A stretch of DNA of 64,000 bases from Methylomicrobium sp051061015. Lineage in GTDB: Bacteria; Pseudomonadota; Gammaproteobacteria; Methylococcales; Methylomonadaceae. The translations under genes and the position numbers were made by a program. Below, in pieces: positions 1 to 8,371 of this stretch. The stretch lies in the NCBI GenBank assembly GCA_051061015.1, contig JBPFEG010000065.1, forward strand, positions 1 through 64,000, read 5' to 3'. The notes below the pieces were generated by a model. It worked only from the letters and a program-made list of their open reading frames with translations. It made no database searches and had not been told where the DNA came from. Numbering within the stretch: position 1 is the first letter of the stretch; each line of letters starts with the position of its first letter.

Positions 1-123
1 TACTTCGAGTTAGCCGATCAAACGCCATACTCGGATGAGGTCATAAAGAATTACGACGCGTCATCCGAGAGGTTACAAGAGGCTAACTACAAGGTCGACT
101 TGGCATTGAAAAAATTGAAATGA
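1..123 (+). CDS. 3' end of an unrecognised gene (partial)
   Basis: An open frame enters from the left edge and ends in TGA at 121-123, giving 40 C-terminal residues that begin YFELADQTPYSDEV and end in a Lys-rich LALKKLKK-like tail. The composition suggests a helical, charged C-terminus. The next small gene starts at the ATG at 123, so the stop and the next start overlap by one base, as in a tightly coupled operon. The family is not recognisable from this fragment. Confidence 0.5.
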   Translation, partial: YFELADQTPYSDEVIKNYDASSERLQEANYKVDLALKKLK

Positions 124-263
124 TGTCTATGAATCACACAGATAATGCCGCTGAGTCCTCGCTCGACCTGATTCTGGTTGAAGGTTTGAGTCCAGCCGGA
201 GAGCAACTTCTTTCTAGCCAACTCAAGGTTGACCGGATTATCACCAACTCCAAGAGAACTTAG
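123..263 (+). CDS. Small hypothetical protein (46 aa), paralogue of the 798-1058 product
   Basis: ATG at 123 overlaps the upstream stop; TAG at 261-263. The product starts MSMNHTDNAAESSLDL. Its core, DLILVEGLSPAGEQLLSSQ, matches DLVMVEGLKQEGKQLLSSQ at the C-terminus of the protein ending at 1058, so the two genes share an ancestor. The 'GL..G..LL' pattern resembles the C-terminal strand/helix of small winged-helix phage proteins (DUF2513/YjcQ type), but this is only a resemblance. In both copies the gene runs convergently into the 3' end of an integrase gene on the other strand. This copy looks truncated compared with the longer paralogue. Confidence 0.4.
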   Translation: MSMNHTDNAAESSLDLILVEGLSPAGEQLLSSQLKVDRIITNSKRT

Positions 264-306
264 ACACGGTCTGAAACTTGGGCTCCAGGTTTTCAGCTTT
301 CAACAC
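241..306 (-). pseudogene. 3' remnant of a second tyrosine-integrase gene
   Basis: Read on the minus strand and ending at TGA 241-243, about 22 codons encode LKAENLEPKFQTVSKFSWSW. This matches the integrase end decoded at 1064-1130 (LKPEDLESKFQTVSRLPWNW). The homology stops just upstream, before any catalytic motif. It is therefore only the last exon-sized scrap of an integrase paralogous to the one next door. Together with the 123-263 gene it forms a degenerate copy of the module at 798-2274. The space up to 490 holds no other gene; a near-perfect 18-bp palindrome lies at 344-361. Confidence 0.5.
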
Positions 307-490
307 AGATGTCCTTTATTTCGGGGACTTAATCCGTCATTCTACGTACGTGCACGCACGTATTTCATCTCGCGCGATCTCCGATGTAATATGCATCAAA
401 AAGAAGCTACTGATGATCGTTAAGATCGAATGGCCTTCTTAAGGGAATGGAGACTAGGAGATTTTTTACCTCTCATTAAAGTTATAGCCG

Positions 491-709
491 ATGAAATTAG
501 CTGCGATTGTCCAACCGTCCAACAGAGGCTTGTCCACCACCTATTCGGCCTATTGCCCAGATATTCCCGGCTGTATCGCCCATGGACCGACCGCAGACAA
601 GGCGCTCGAAGCCCTGAAAGCCGATATTACTCACCAAATCAACAGCCGTAAAGAACTCGCACTTGCCCCCTTCAAGAACCTTTCACAAGTACAGGTTTTA
701 GAGGTTTAA
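491..709 (+). CDS. HicB-like antitoxin-family protein (orphan)
   Basis: 72 residues beginning MKLAAIVQPSNRGLS and containing the HicB-family signature: a beta strand with YSAYCPDIPGCIAHGPT, then a helix KALEALKADITHQI. Known HicB proteins neutralise HicA mRNA interferases, and their N-terminal domain is a degraded RNase-H-like fold. Only that domain is present here; there is no C-terminal ribbon-helix-helix or HTH domain. No HicA-like partner (short dsRBD-like protein with the G-S-H-H motif) is seen on either side. A close paralogue lies on the minus strand at 9888-10163. The Shine-Dalgarno is weak. Regulatory or toxin-antitoxin function is unproven; the family assignment is good. Confidence 0.7.
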   Translation: MKLAAIVQPSNRGLSTTYSAYCPDIPGCIAHGPTADKALEALKADITHQINSRKELALAPFKNLSQVQVLEV

Positions 710-797
710 GATTCCCTTGCACAACGTAAAAATCAACAACGTAATTAACACGAATATCAATACTCAGGCTACTTTGTGCCGCTTAAACAATAAAAAT

Positions 798-1058
798 ATG
801 ACTAACCTTGTATTCTTATTAACAGAAATTCATGCAGGTAAATACGTGTTCAGTCCCGAGGGTGATACCGTAATTGATATTGATGCGTTCCAGCACACAG
901 CTAAGCTTCTTGCTGACGCTGAACAGAGAGGTTACCTTCTAGGCTATTACCCAATGTACGCAAGCAATACCAAATATTGTTGGTGTGATCTGGTTATGGT
1001 TGAAGGATTAAAACAAGAAGGAAAGCAACTCTTATCCAGCCAAACTTGCATTAATTAG
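798..1058 (+). CDS. Hypothetical small protein (86 aa), longer paralogue of the 123-263 product
   Basis: The frame is open from a TTG at 717, but the ATG at 798 is the more likely start because the N-terminal 27 residues before it are Asn/Ile-rich and low in information. The protein starts MTNLVFLLTEIHAGKYVFSP. It has a central helix HTAKLLADAEQRGYLLGYY, then YCWCDLVMVEGLKQEGKQLL. The fold is probably a small winged helix of the kind found in phage and genomic-island proteins (DUF2513/YjcQ-like), by resemblance only. It ends 5 bp before the convergent integrase stop at 1064. No function is assigned. Confidence 0.45.
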   Translation: MTNLVFLLTEIHAGKYVFSPEGDTVIDIDAFQHTAKLLADAEQRGYLLGYYPMYASNTKYCWCDLVMVEGLKQEGKQLLSSQTCIN

Positions 1059-1063
1059 CCGCT

Positions 1064-2274
1064 TCACCAATTCCAAGGTAACCTCGAGACCGTCTGAAAC
1101 TTCGACTCCAGGTCTTCAGGTTTCAAGTACGTTTTGATCGATCCCACCTTAGCCGAGCCCGCAAGGTGTCCGGTTACGGATCCGGACTACCTTCTCATTG
1201 ATATGATGTTTCTCAATCAGCTCGGTTACGACTGTCGACCGGAACGAATGAAAGGATAACTTCCTTGGTTTGCCCGTGGTGATGTTTATCGGATGATCCA
1301 GAGTCTTCTCCTTCAGTTCTCTGAATCGACGGGTTACTGTTCTGTCAGACATCTTGAACGTAAAGCCATCGGGTAATTGTAGGGTAGGGTGCAGGGGGAC
1401 CGCTCGGGTGGATTGCTCCGTCTTACCCTTGCCTTTGAATTTGAACATACAACAAGGCCGCTCCTGTATGCTCGTCTTTAAAATCATCACCTCGGCGGTC
1501 AGTAACTCGTTGATTCTAGCTCCGGTGGTTGCGGCTGTGTGAATCAAAATCTTTAGATCGTCCTCCGCTGCGTCGTACATGGTCTTGATCTCGTGCCACT
1601 CATAAATGTCATAAGACTGTGAGTCCTTAGCAACCCTGTGTTTACTGAACGGATTCTCCCCGGATACCGGCTTCGAACTTTTGGCTCGATCCCAGATCTG
1701 TTTGAGTCCGTATAGGTGGCCGTTGATCGTTGATCCCGATACGCCTGCGTTCAAATCTTGAGTGATGAAGCCACGTACTTGGTCGAAATCGATCACTTCA
1801 ATGTCGATATCATCTTGAACGATATGACCCAGAAACCAATCAGCCGACCGTCTGATCTTGAATATTGTTTCATCCGCCTTCTTGTTAGCTTTATATTCCT
1901 CCAGCAGTTTCCCGGTGATGAACGTCAACCGTTTATGTTTTACTGGTTGCCTGTTGTTGACCACATCAAGTATCAGCTGATGATCTTCCGAAAACTGCAA
2001 AGGTTCTCCGGTTTCTGGGTCAACCCCAAACTTTTTTCTTGCTTCATCTACGATATGGTCAATTAAAAAGGAAGGGTATTCCCTTTTTAACTCTGGATTC
2101 CCATCATCGAACTCATCGGACTGGATTTTTTTATCACCTGCTTCCAGGCGTCATACACGTCATCAAGTCCCGCGTGTTGAACCGTGGGTGGTTCTTGAGA
2201 CGTTCGGGAATTTTGTAATGTATCCCCCAAGTGTTATATCTGAGTCGTAAATGTTTGGTGTCCTTGGGCTTCAT
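1064..2274 (-). pseudogene. Tyrosine recombinase / phage integrase, frameshifted three times
   Basis: The longest intact piece (1149-2000) carries the core-binding domain and the first catalytic residues: TGARINEL with the catalytic Arg, and LSFHSFRSTVVTEL with the H-x-x-R box. Near 1178-1190 the frame is lost. In the next frame VTGHLAGS, the Tyr in SIKTYLKPEDL and a natural end at TGA 1064-1066 appear; removing one base restores VVRIVTGH. Upstream, an ATG at 2272-2274 begins MKPKDTKHLRLRYNTWGIHY, a typical integrase N-terminus. Two further frame changes (about 2190, and at an A-run near 2125) are needed to join it to the core. The full product would be about 400 aa and would have catalysed site-specific integration of a prophage or island. 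As given, no active enzyme can be made; error versus decay is open. Confidence 0.8.
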
Positions 2275-2308
2275 CTTTGGGGGTTCTATAGTGTGACTTA
2301 GAGTCAAA

Positions 2309-2329
2309 AGTTACCAGGTTAGTTACCAG
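2309..2329. repeat. Short direct repeat AGTTACCAG upstream of the integrase
   Basis: AGTTACCAG occurs at 2309-2317 and 2321-2329, a 12-bp period, just 35-55 bp upstream of the integrase start codon. Such iterons often bind an excisionase or repressor, or form arm-type integrase sites. Function is inferred from position alone. Confidence 0.3.
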
Positions 2330-2479
2330 TGTCAAAGCTGTACCCCTCGATTCACGTGAAGTCTGGTTTTAAGTTGAGGGTTTTATCTCCGTTACATATG
2401 ACAGCAGTCGCTCCCGATCAAGCCATCTGTTCCTATCCAGTCCCCAATGCCGTGTTCGGCTTAGGGCTCCGCCAATCGC

Positions 2480-2502
2480 AAAAAGCCGGGTTACCCCGGC
2501 TC
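2480..2502 (-). terminator. Rho-independent terminator
   Basis: On the minus strand AGCCGGG and CCCGGCT (7-bp arms, 4-nt loop GTAA) are followed by TTTTT. The loop contains the stop codon of the 2491-2727 frame. Confidence 0.6.
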
Positions 2503-2727
2503 GTATATGTGGATCAATACATCATCATTGACGGCCCGAGGATCACGCGTACGACCAGCACATCCGGCAAGCAACGGCTGCCTCGGTTCCTCGGCCAGCC
2601 ACCGCGCTTCGGCCTGATCCTCATCGCCATGATGAACGATCACCCGGTCTACGGTTGGTAGTTGCGTATACTGGCGCTGCTCCAGTTTATTAGAGGTAAA
2701 ACAAGCAGTCCTGTCACCCGCCGCCAT
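2491..2727 (-). CDS. Hypothetical protein (78 aa)
   Basis: The frame starts MAAGDRTACFTSNKLEQRQY and ends in TAA inside a GC-rich hairpin that is followed on the same strand by T5, so coding and terminator signals agree in strand. The middle reads VDRVIVHHGDEDQAEARW, then a Pro/Arg-rich segment and the end VLIHIYEPG. I do not recognise a family, and no signal peptide or membrane segment is visible. The strong terminator is the main reason to think this is a real or recently real gene; it may be the 3' part of a longer degraded gene. Confidence 0.3.
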   Translation of the reverse strand: MAAGDRTACFTSNKLEQRQYTQLPTVDRVIVHHGDEDQAEARWLAEEPRQPLLAGCAGRTRDPRAVNDDVLIHIYEPG

Positions 2728-2817
2728 TTGAACCTGGTGCAGGCTGAATTGAAGTCAAAATTAGGGTTTATACTTACACGCCTTTATTGCAAATAAACTG
2801 CTGAGTCAATACTATTT

Positions 2818-2848
2818 GGATATCCTTTTTAACTATTAGGGAATATCC
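2818..2848. promoter_or_regulatory. Possible operator before the HupE/TonB-receptor gene
   Basis: Inverted arms GGATAT (2818-2823) and ATATCC (2843-2848) are 19 bp apart and directly abut the start codon at 2850, overlapping the AGGGA ribosome-binding site. A metal-responsive repressor could act here given the HupE domain, but the arms do not match the NikR consensus. Position-based inference only. Confidence 0.25.
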
Positions 2849-2849
2849 C

Positions 2850-5559
2850 ATGCCCTGTCGAAATAACAGAAGGTTGGAAATCATCCATCGCAGAGCGCTG
2901 TTTCTTTTGGCGTTATTGCTAACGCCCATTTTCGTTCAGGCTCACACGGGCAGTAGCGCTATAAACGGCTGGGCTGATGGCTTCAATCATCCCCTGCATG
3001 GCTGGGATCATCTCCTGACCATGGTAGCGGTCGGTATATGGGCCGCGCAACTGCGGAGCCGAACAATCTGGCAGCTTCCGCTTGCTTTTGTTGGCGTCAT
3101 GAGTCTCGGCGGTCTTGCTGGAGTGGCGGGCCCAGCCGTTCCGGGCGCGGAAATAATGATTCTGCTTTCTGTGCTCGTTTTCGGCGTGCTGATCGTCCGA
3201 AAAATCCGTTTCCGGGCCACCGTCAGTTTACTCATCGTCGGATTTTTCGCCTTTTTCCATGGCTATGCGCACGGCCAGGAAATGCCCGCTTCGGCCAGCC
3301 TCATCTCCTTCGCTTTGGGCTTCATGCTGGCGACGCTTCTGCTGCACGGCGCGGGCATACTGACCGCCCGCCTGGTGATTTTTGCGTTTGCCTTTTTTCT
3401 TAACAGTAGCGTCCATGCCCAGGAAAAGGACCGGTCGATAGCTGAGAATACCACTGAAACTCATATAGAAACCGTACCAATAACCCGTAATAAAGAAGAT
3501 GTAGAACTCGATGAAATCGTTGTGACGGAGCGGGCCGATTCGCAAATAGGCATTGCCGACAGCGCCTCGCAAGGCAATGTGGGGCAAGCCCAGCTTCAAT
3601 ATCGGCCGATAACCCGGCCGGCCGAAGTCTTGGAAACCGTCCCCGGCCTGATCGCGACCCAGCACAGCGGCGAAGGCAAAGCCAACCAATATTTCTTGCG
3701 GGGATTTAACCTCGACCACGGCACCGATTTTCTAACCCAGATTGAAGGCGTGCCGGTTAACCAGTTATCCCATTCGCATGGACAAGGTTGGACCGACACC
3801 AACTTCCTCATTCCCGAGTTAATAGAAACGCTGGAATACAAAAAAGGCAACTATTATGCTGAAAACGGAGACTTCTCCAGTACCGGCTCCGCCAACATCC
3901 ATTACGTTAAGAATTTGCCCCAACACCTGTTTAAGTTTACCGGCGGCAGCTTTGATTATTACCGGGGGTTGGCGGCGGGTTCCCAAATGCTGGGGGGTGG
4001 CCATTTGTTGTATGCCGGAGAAACGGTCCACAATAACGGCCCCTGGAGCGTAGGCAATGACTATTTGAAATTCAACGGCCTCTTGCGTTATAGCCAAGAG
4101 GATGCCGATCGCGGCTGGAGTCTCACCGGTATGGCAACGCACTCCGACTGGCGGTCCACCGACCAAATCGCCAGACGCGCGGTAGACCAGGGAATGATCG
4201 GCCGGTTTGACGCTCTCGACCCGACCGACGGCGGCCGTAGCCAACGCTACAGCGTGACCGGGGAATGGCACCGCCAGGACGACCACAGTGAAACCCAGTT
4301 AATGGCTTACGGCATCTATTCCACGCTGAATCTGTTTTCGAACTTTACCTTCTTTTTGGATAATAATGAGGGCACTAATCCCCAAGGCTGCAGAGGCTTA
4401 CCCTCTACTCCGGGTGAAAAAATTGACCCTTCTGTTTTTAACACTTGCGGCGACCAGTTTGGGCAACCCGATGATCGCTGGACGACCGGCTTCAAGGGTA
4501 GCCACACCTGGTTCCACAAGCTGGGCGCTGCCGACTCCGAAACGACAGTAGGCCTACAGCTCCGTAACGACAACATCCAGAACGGCTTAACCAAGACGCA
4601 CGCCCAAAGCCAATACGCGGTGACTCGCCAGGACACCCTCTGGGTCACCAGTCTCAGTCCCTATGCGGAAAATAAAACCCAATGGAATCGCTGGCTGCGT
4701 ACCAGCGCGGGGGTGTGCTTCGATGGCTTCCGCTTTGATGTCAGCCAGAGCAATATCCCTCAAAATACCGGGGAGCGCTATGACGGGTTGGTAAGCCCCA
4801 AACTCGGCGTTGTCTTGGGCCCTTGGGCGGAAACAGAATTTTACCTCAACGGCGGTCTTGGCTATCACAGCAACGATGCCCGCGGCATCAACACCCGCAT
4901 TGACCCGGCCAGCGGCACAGCCGTCGATCGGGCTTCTTCCCTGGTACGCACTTATGGCGCAGAGGTCGGTGCACGCTCGACCTGGGTGAAGGGATTGCAA
5001 AGCACCTTGTCGCTCTGGTGGTTGGATCTCGATTCGGAGCTGTTATTTGTCGGCGACGCAGGAACCACCGAGGCCAGCCGTCCGAGCCGCCGCTACGGGA
5101 TTGAATTCGCCAATTACTACTCCCCCGCCGACTGGATCGCCTTCGATGCCGATGTCAGCGTCTCCCGTGCGCGCTTCCGTAACACCGAACCGGGCATCGG
5201 CAATCACATAACGAATTCGATAGAAACGGTGATCGCCGCCGGAACGACATTTCATGATGTCTACGGCGGTTTTTTTGGCGGCCCCCGGCTACGCTATTTT
5301 GGGCCGCGCTCGCTGGATGAAAGCGGCGCCCAACGTTCGGGATCCACCCTGCTGGTCTCAGCCATGCTCGGATATGAGGTAACTAAAAACCTGAGCTTTC
5401 AGGCGGAAGTATTCAACCTGCTGAACCGTAGGGACGATGGCATTACTTATTTCTACACATCGCGCTTGCCCGGTGAGAGCCTCGGCGGGCGTTGACGATT
5501 TCCATTTTCATCCTGTGGAGCCGATCAGCTTTCGCTTAGGCTTTACGGCGAAATTTTAA
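2850..5559 (+). pseudogene. HupE/UreJ-type transporter fused to a TonB-dependent receptor, 3' frameshift
   Basis: One continuous frame runs 2850-5495 (881 aa). Residues 1-175 are a HupE/UreJ protein (Ni/Co permease family): signal peptide, then HPLHGWDHLLTM, FVGVMSLGG, the FFAFFHGYAHGQEMP motif and LATLLLHGAG. The usual last helix is replaced by ARLVIFAFAFFLNSSVHAQE, which reads as a signal peptide ending in VHA-QE. Then comes a receptor: a TonB-box-like DELDEIVV-type segment, plug (VLETVPGLIATQHSGEG, QYFLRGFNLDHGTDF) and a 22-strand-type barrel. The frame ends in ESLGGR-stop, but one frame over it continues AGVDDFHFHPVEP to FTAKF-TAA at 5557-5559, the expected aromatic C-terminus of an outer-membrane barrel. 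A single indel near 5480 therefore breaks the last strand. The substrate is plausibly nickel or cobalt, from the HupE part. Confidence 0.75.
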
Positions 5560-5560
5560 A

Positions 5561-5584
5561 GGGTATCCGAGGCCTCGGATACCC
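5561..5584. terminator. Perfect 24-bp palindrome after the receptor gene
   Basis: GGGTATCCGAGG is followed immediately by its exact reverse complement. It lies 1 bp after the restored stop of the TonB receptor. There is no T-run, so it may act as a transcription-end or RNA-stability hairpin, or be a protein-binding dyad. Confidence 0.45.
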
Positions 5585-5695
5585 TGCCAAATACTCGTTT
5601 CAAGCGAAGATCGACACACAATATCAGAAGGCGGCTAAGGCCGGTCCTGGCGAGTGAATACGTGTCACCCATCGCGTCACAACCGGGTGAAGCCG

Positions 5696-5711
5696 ACGAT
5701 CACGTGATCGT
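5696..5711. repeat. Perfect 16-bp palindrome
   Basis: ACGATCACGTGATCGT equals its own reverse complement. It sits in the gap between two convergent transcription units, near a degraded phage-type gene. No function can be read from the sequence. Confidence 0.4.
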
Positions 5712-5746
5712 TGATAAACCGGTCAATATCCAAAGATAATCGGGGT

Positions 5747-5958
5747 TTACCTTTGACGCCTAAACCTGAGGTGCCCCTCAGGTGTGTTTTCACGGTTTAT
5801 TATCCTTTGAAAAGCACGACTTGATAATACAAGCTCCGATCTTGACTCGCGATAAACCTTGGCCATCTCCCGTCGCACGTCTTGCAGGGTGTCAAGCTTA
5901 CAACGGTAGCGCTGCCCTCTTTGAGGGGGTCGGTCTTCGATCTTGCCTGTTTTGCCAT
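5747..5958 (-). pseudogene. Remnant of a small phage/island-associated gene
   Basis: On the minus strand an ATG at 5956-5958 opens MAKQARSKTDPLKE. After a frame change the sequence continues RGQRYRCKLDTLQDVRREMA and KVYRESRSE, ending at TAA 5747-5749. The pattern 'L-D-T-L-x-D-V-R-R-E-M-A-x-V-Y-R-E' is typical of a family of roughly 70-100 aa proteins of unknown function found near integrases and phage genes. The C-terminal half (normally a helix such as ASRLVYIL) is not conserved here. It is an inactive relic, and the rest of the 5560-6043 interval has no other gene. Confidence 0.4.
5765..5782. terminator. Hairpin between convergent genes
   Basis: CCTGAGG and CCTCAGG arms enclose a 4-nt loop and are followed by TGTGTTTT on the plus strand. 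It is the best terminator candidate between the receptor (plus) and the NO reductase (minus). Confidence 0.4.
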
Positions 5959-6043
5959 CGATCCTTTAAGATAGGTTTTATTACTTCAACACGCCTGATA
6001 AAACCATCCACACACTGCGGTGTTGCATTTCATCGAAAGACTG

Positions 6044-8338
6044 TCAATCCGTCGACTGTCGACGCACCTCCAGCCAGCCTTTGATGGATGCGATCACCAA
6101 CGGCATGGCACCGAATAGAATAAATACCAGGTCGCCCGGCAGCCGTAACCATTCGATCAGTCGCGAGCGCTCGCTACCGATGTAATCAAGGCTGCGCGCG
6201 TGCCAGTACCCATGCTGGACTACATCCCAGACCTGTAACACTCCGCTGGGGAACAAGCTCAAGCTTAGCATCAGCATCAGGCCGACGTTGGTACCCCAAA
6301 ATCCGACCTTAAGGTATTTCTCGATTTCCGCCCAGTGTGCATGGGGGCTGGTCTGGCGCAATACGAAGACCATCAGCGCAATCGCCAGCATACCGAATAC
6401 GCCCATCATCGCGGCATGACCATGGTTGGGCGTCAGTTGGGTGCCGACTTCATAGTAGCTGACGATCGGCAGGTTAATCAGGAAGCCGAAGATACCGGCG
6501 CCGACAAAGTTCCAGAAGCCCACGGACATCAAGAAGTAGAATGTCCATTTATGCGGTATTGCTACCGATTTGCCGCAGACATCGCAGTCAGCACGTGTGG
6601 TGCGTACGAAATCCCATGCATCCAGGGTCAGCAGCGTCAACGGCACCACTTCCAGTACCGAAACCATCGCCGACAGCGCCATGTTGAAACTGCTCTGACC
6701 GGTAAAATACCAGTGATGACCGGTGCCGATCAGGCCACCGGCGAAATACAGGATGGCGTCGAGATAAATCACTCGCAGCGCCACATTGCACCGGGTAAGG
6801 CCCAGTTGATAAAACAGCAGCGCCACCATCGTGGTTACAAAGAATTCAAAGAAACCTTCGACCCATAGATGAATGATCCAGAAGCGCCAGGTATCGACTA
6901 CGGTGAAATGGGTCTTGGCGCCAAAGAACAGGGCCGGCGTGTAGAACAGCGGGATCGCCAGGGAAGCCAGCAGGAACAGCCTGACCAAAGGTTTCGCGGC
7001 CGGCTTGCTCAAAGTCTCCGGCTGCACCAGCTTCAACAAAATCGCAAACCATACCAGCAGACCGGCGATCAGCAGGTACTGCCACAGACGCCCGAGTTCG
7101 AGGTATTCCCAGCCCTGGTTGCCAAGCCAGAACCACCATTGCCCCAGCATTTGCGAGATGCCCGCCCATTCGCCTAACAGGCTGCCGCCGATGACTACGA
7201 CGAAGGCAACGAATAGCAGATGCACCCAACCTGCGAAACCGCGTGGCTCATCATTGCGCAGCGAACGGCCGAGAAACAAGGCAGCGGCAACATAAGCGGT
7301 AGCGATCCAGAAAACCGCAGTTTGCAGATGCCAGGCGCGCATCAGATTGCTGGGAAATAGCCGCTCCAGCTGAAAGCCGTAAAAACTGCCAGGATCTGCT
7401 CGATAATGCGCCGCCGCGCCACCCACCAAAGTCTGCGCAAGAAACAGCAGTGCCATCACTACAAAAAACTTCACCAGGGCCAGTTGGCCGGCGCTGGCTT
7501 GATGAGGCAACAGATGAGGGTGCGCATGGTGCCCGGTGCTAATCCAGCCCAGATAATCGAACTTGCCGAACATCAACAGCACGCTGGCAATACCGGCCAG
7601 CAGCACGATAAGACTCAACGCACTCCACAGCAGTGCGTCGGGTATCGGCGTATTGCCCACGTGGGGATCGTACGGAAAGTTGTTGGTATAGGAATAATTC
7701 TCACCGGGACGTTTGGCCACGGATGCCCACGCCGTCCAGGTGACGAATGCGGAAAACTGCTGCAATTCAGTCGGGTCACGAATGAGTCCACGCTTGAGCC
7801 CGCCATTACGGGCGGGATCAAGGAAGTAATCAGTCCAGTAAGTAATCTGTCGATGGTAGGCGGCAGTCTCCGGCAGGGTCAGATGCAGCGTTGCGCTGGC
7901 AGCGTCATAACGATTGGTTTTTAACTCGACCGCGGTTTGCGCATACACGGCCGCCAGTTGTCCAGGCGTCAGCGCAGACAGCGGCTGTTGGTATTGCTGC
8001 TGCGCAATGACCGTGGCGGTATCCTCGCCGATACGGTGCAATGCCTCGGCCGAGTAATCGGGCCCCAGGTATGCGCCATGTCCCCAGATACTGCCGTTGT
8101 TCATCAATCCGTATTTGAGAAAGATGGCCTGACCTGAGCTGATGTCGTCACCGGTAAACAGGCGAACACCTTGCGCATCAAGCACCTGTGCAGGGATCGG
8201 CGGAACGTTGCGGTAGGCCAGTGAAGTGATGATGATCAGGCCGGTAAAGCCCAGCACCATCACGATCAATACGGTGCGTAGCCACCAGGGAGACAGCGCA
8301 GAGTCCTCTGGAGTCAAGGGTTGAGCGGCAACACTCAT
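6044..8338 (-). CDS. norB: Quinol-dependent nitric oxide reductase (qNOR)
   Basis: 764 aa, the usual length of single-subunit qNOR, an inner-membrane haem-copper-superfamily enzyme reducing 2 NO to N2O with electrons from quinol. It has an N-terminal helix, then a periplasmic cytochrome-c-like but haem-free domain (residues 40-215, with GHGAYLGPDYSAEALHR and LTPGQLAA), then a 12-13 helix core. Visible ligands are His in MRAWHLQTAVFWIATA (about 336), His and Glu in IHLWVEGFFEFF (about 487), the His pair in GTGHHWYF (about 538) and the two His in NHGHAAMMGVFGM (about 637). The FeB Glu and His residues are intact, which argues for NOR rather than NO dismutase. The start has AAGGAGA seven bases upstream. 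It follows a flavoprotein gene by 33 bp, so the two form one operon. Confidence 0.93.
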   Translation of the reverse strand: MSVAAQPLTPEDSALSPWWLRTVLIVMVLGFTGLIIITSLAYRNVPPIPAQVLDAQGVRLFTGDDISSGQAIFLKYGLMNNGSIWGHGAYLGPDYSAEALHRIGEDTATVIAQQQYQQPLSALTPGQLAAVYAQTAVELKTNRYDAASATLHLTLPETAAYHRQITYWTDYFLDPARNGGLKRGLIRDPTELQQFSAFVTWTAWASVAKRPGENYSYTNNFPYDPHVGNTPIPDALLWSALSLIVLLAGIASVLLMFGKFDYLGWISTGHHAHPHLLPHQASAGQLALVKFFVVMALLFLAQTLVGGAAAHYRADPGSFYGFQLERLFPSNLMRAWHLQTAVFWIATAYVAAALFLGRSLRNDEPRGFAGWVHLLFVAFVVVIGGSLLGEWAGISQMLGQWWFWLGNQGWEYLELGRLWQYLLIAGLLVWFAILLKLVQPETLSKPAAKPLVRLFLLASLAIPLFYTPALFFGAKTHFTVVDTWRFWIIHLWVEGFFEFFVTTMVALLFYQLGLTRCNVALRVIYLDAILYFAGGLIGTGHHWYFTGQSSFNMALSAMVSVLEVVPLTLLTLDAWDFVRTTRADCDVCGKSVAIPHKWTFYFLMSVGFWNFVGAGIFGFLINLPIVSYYEVGTQLTPNHGHAAMMGVFGMLAIALMVFVLRQTSPHAHWAEIEKYLKVGFWGTNVGLMLMLSLSLFPSGVLQVWDVVQHGYWHARSLDYIGSERSRLIEWLRLPGDLVFILFGAMPLVIASIKGWLEVRRQSTD

Positions 8339-8371
8339 GGTATTCTCCTTTAGTAAGCACCTAAGTCGTCA

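Noticed and set aside
430..651. Overlapping plus-strand frame around the HicB-like gene
   Set aside because: It overlaps the HicB-family frame almost completely and has no family signature.
5782..6084. 100-codon plus-strand frame after the receptor gene
   Set aside because: It runs antisense to the phage-type relic and the end of the NO-reductase gene and shows no domain.
6044..8338. NO dismutase instead of NO reductase
   Set aside because: The FeB-site His residues and the Glu in HLWVEGFFEFF are intact; known NO dismutases are altered here.
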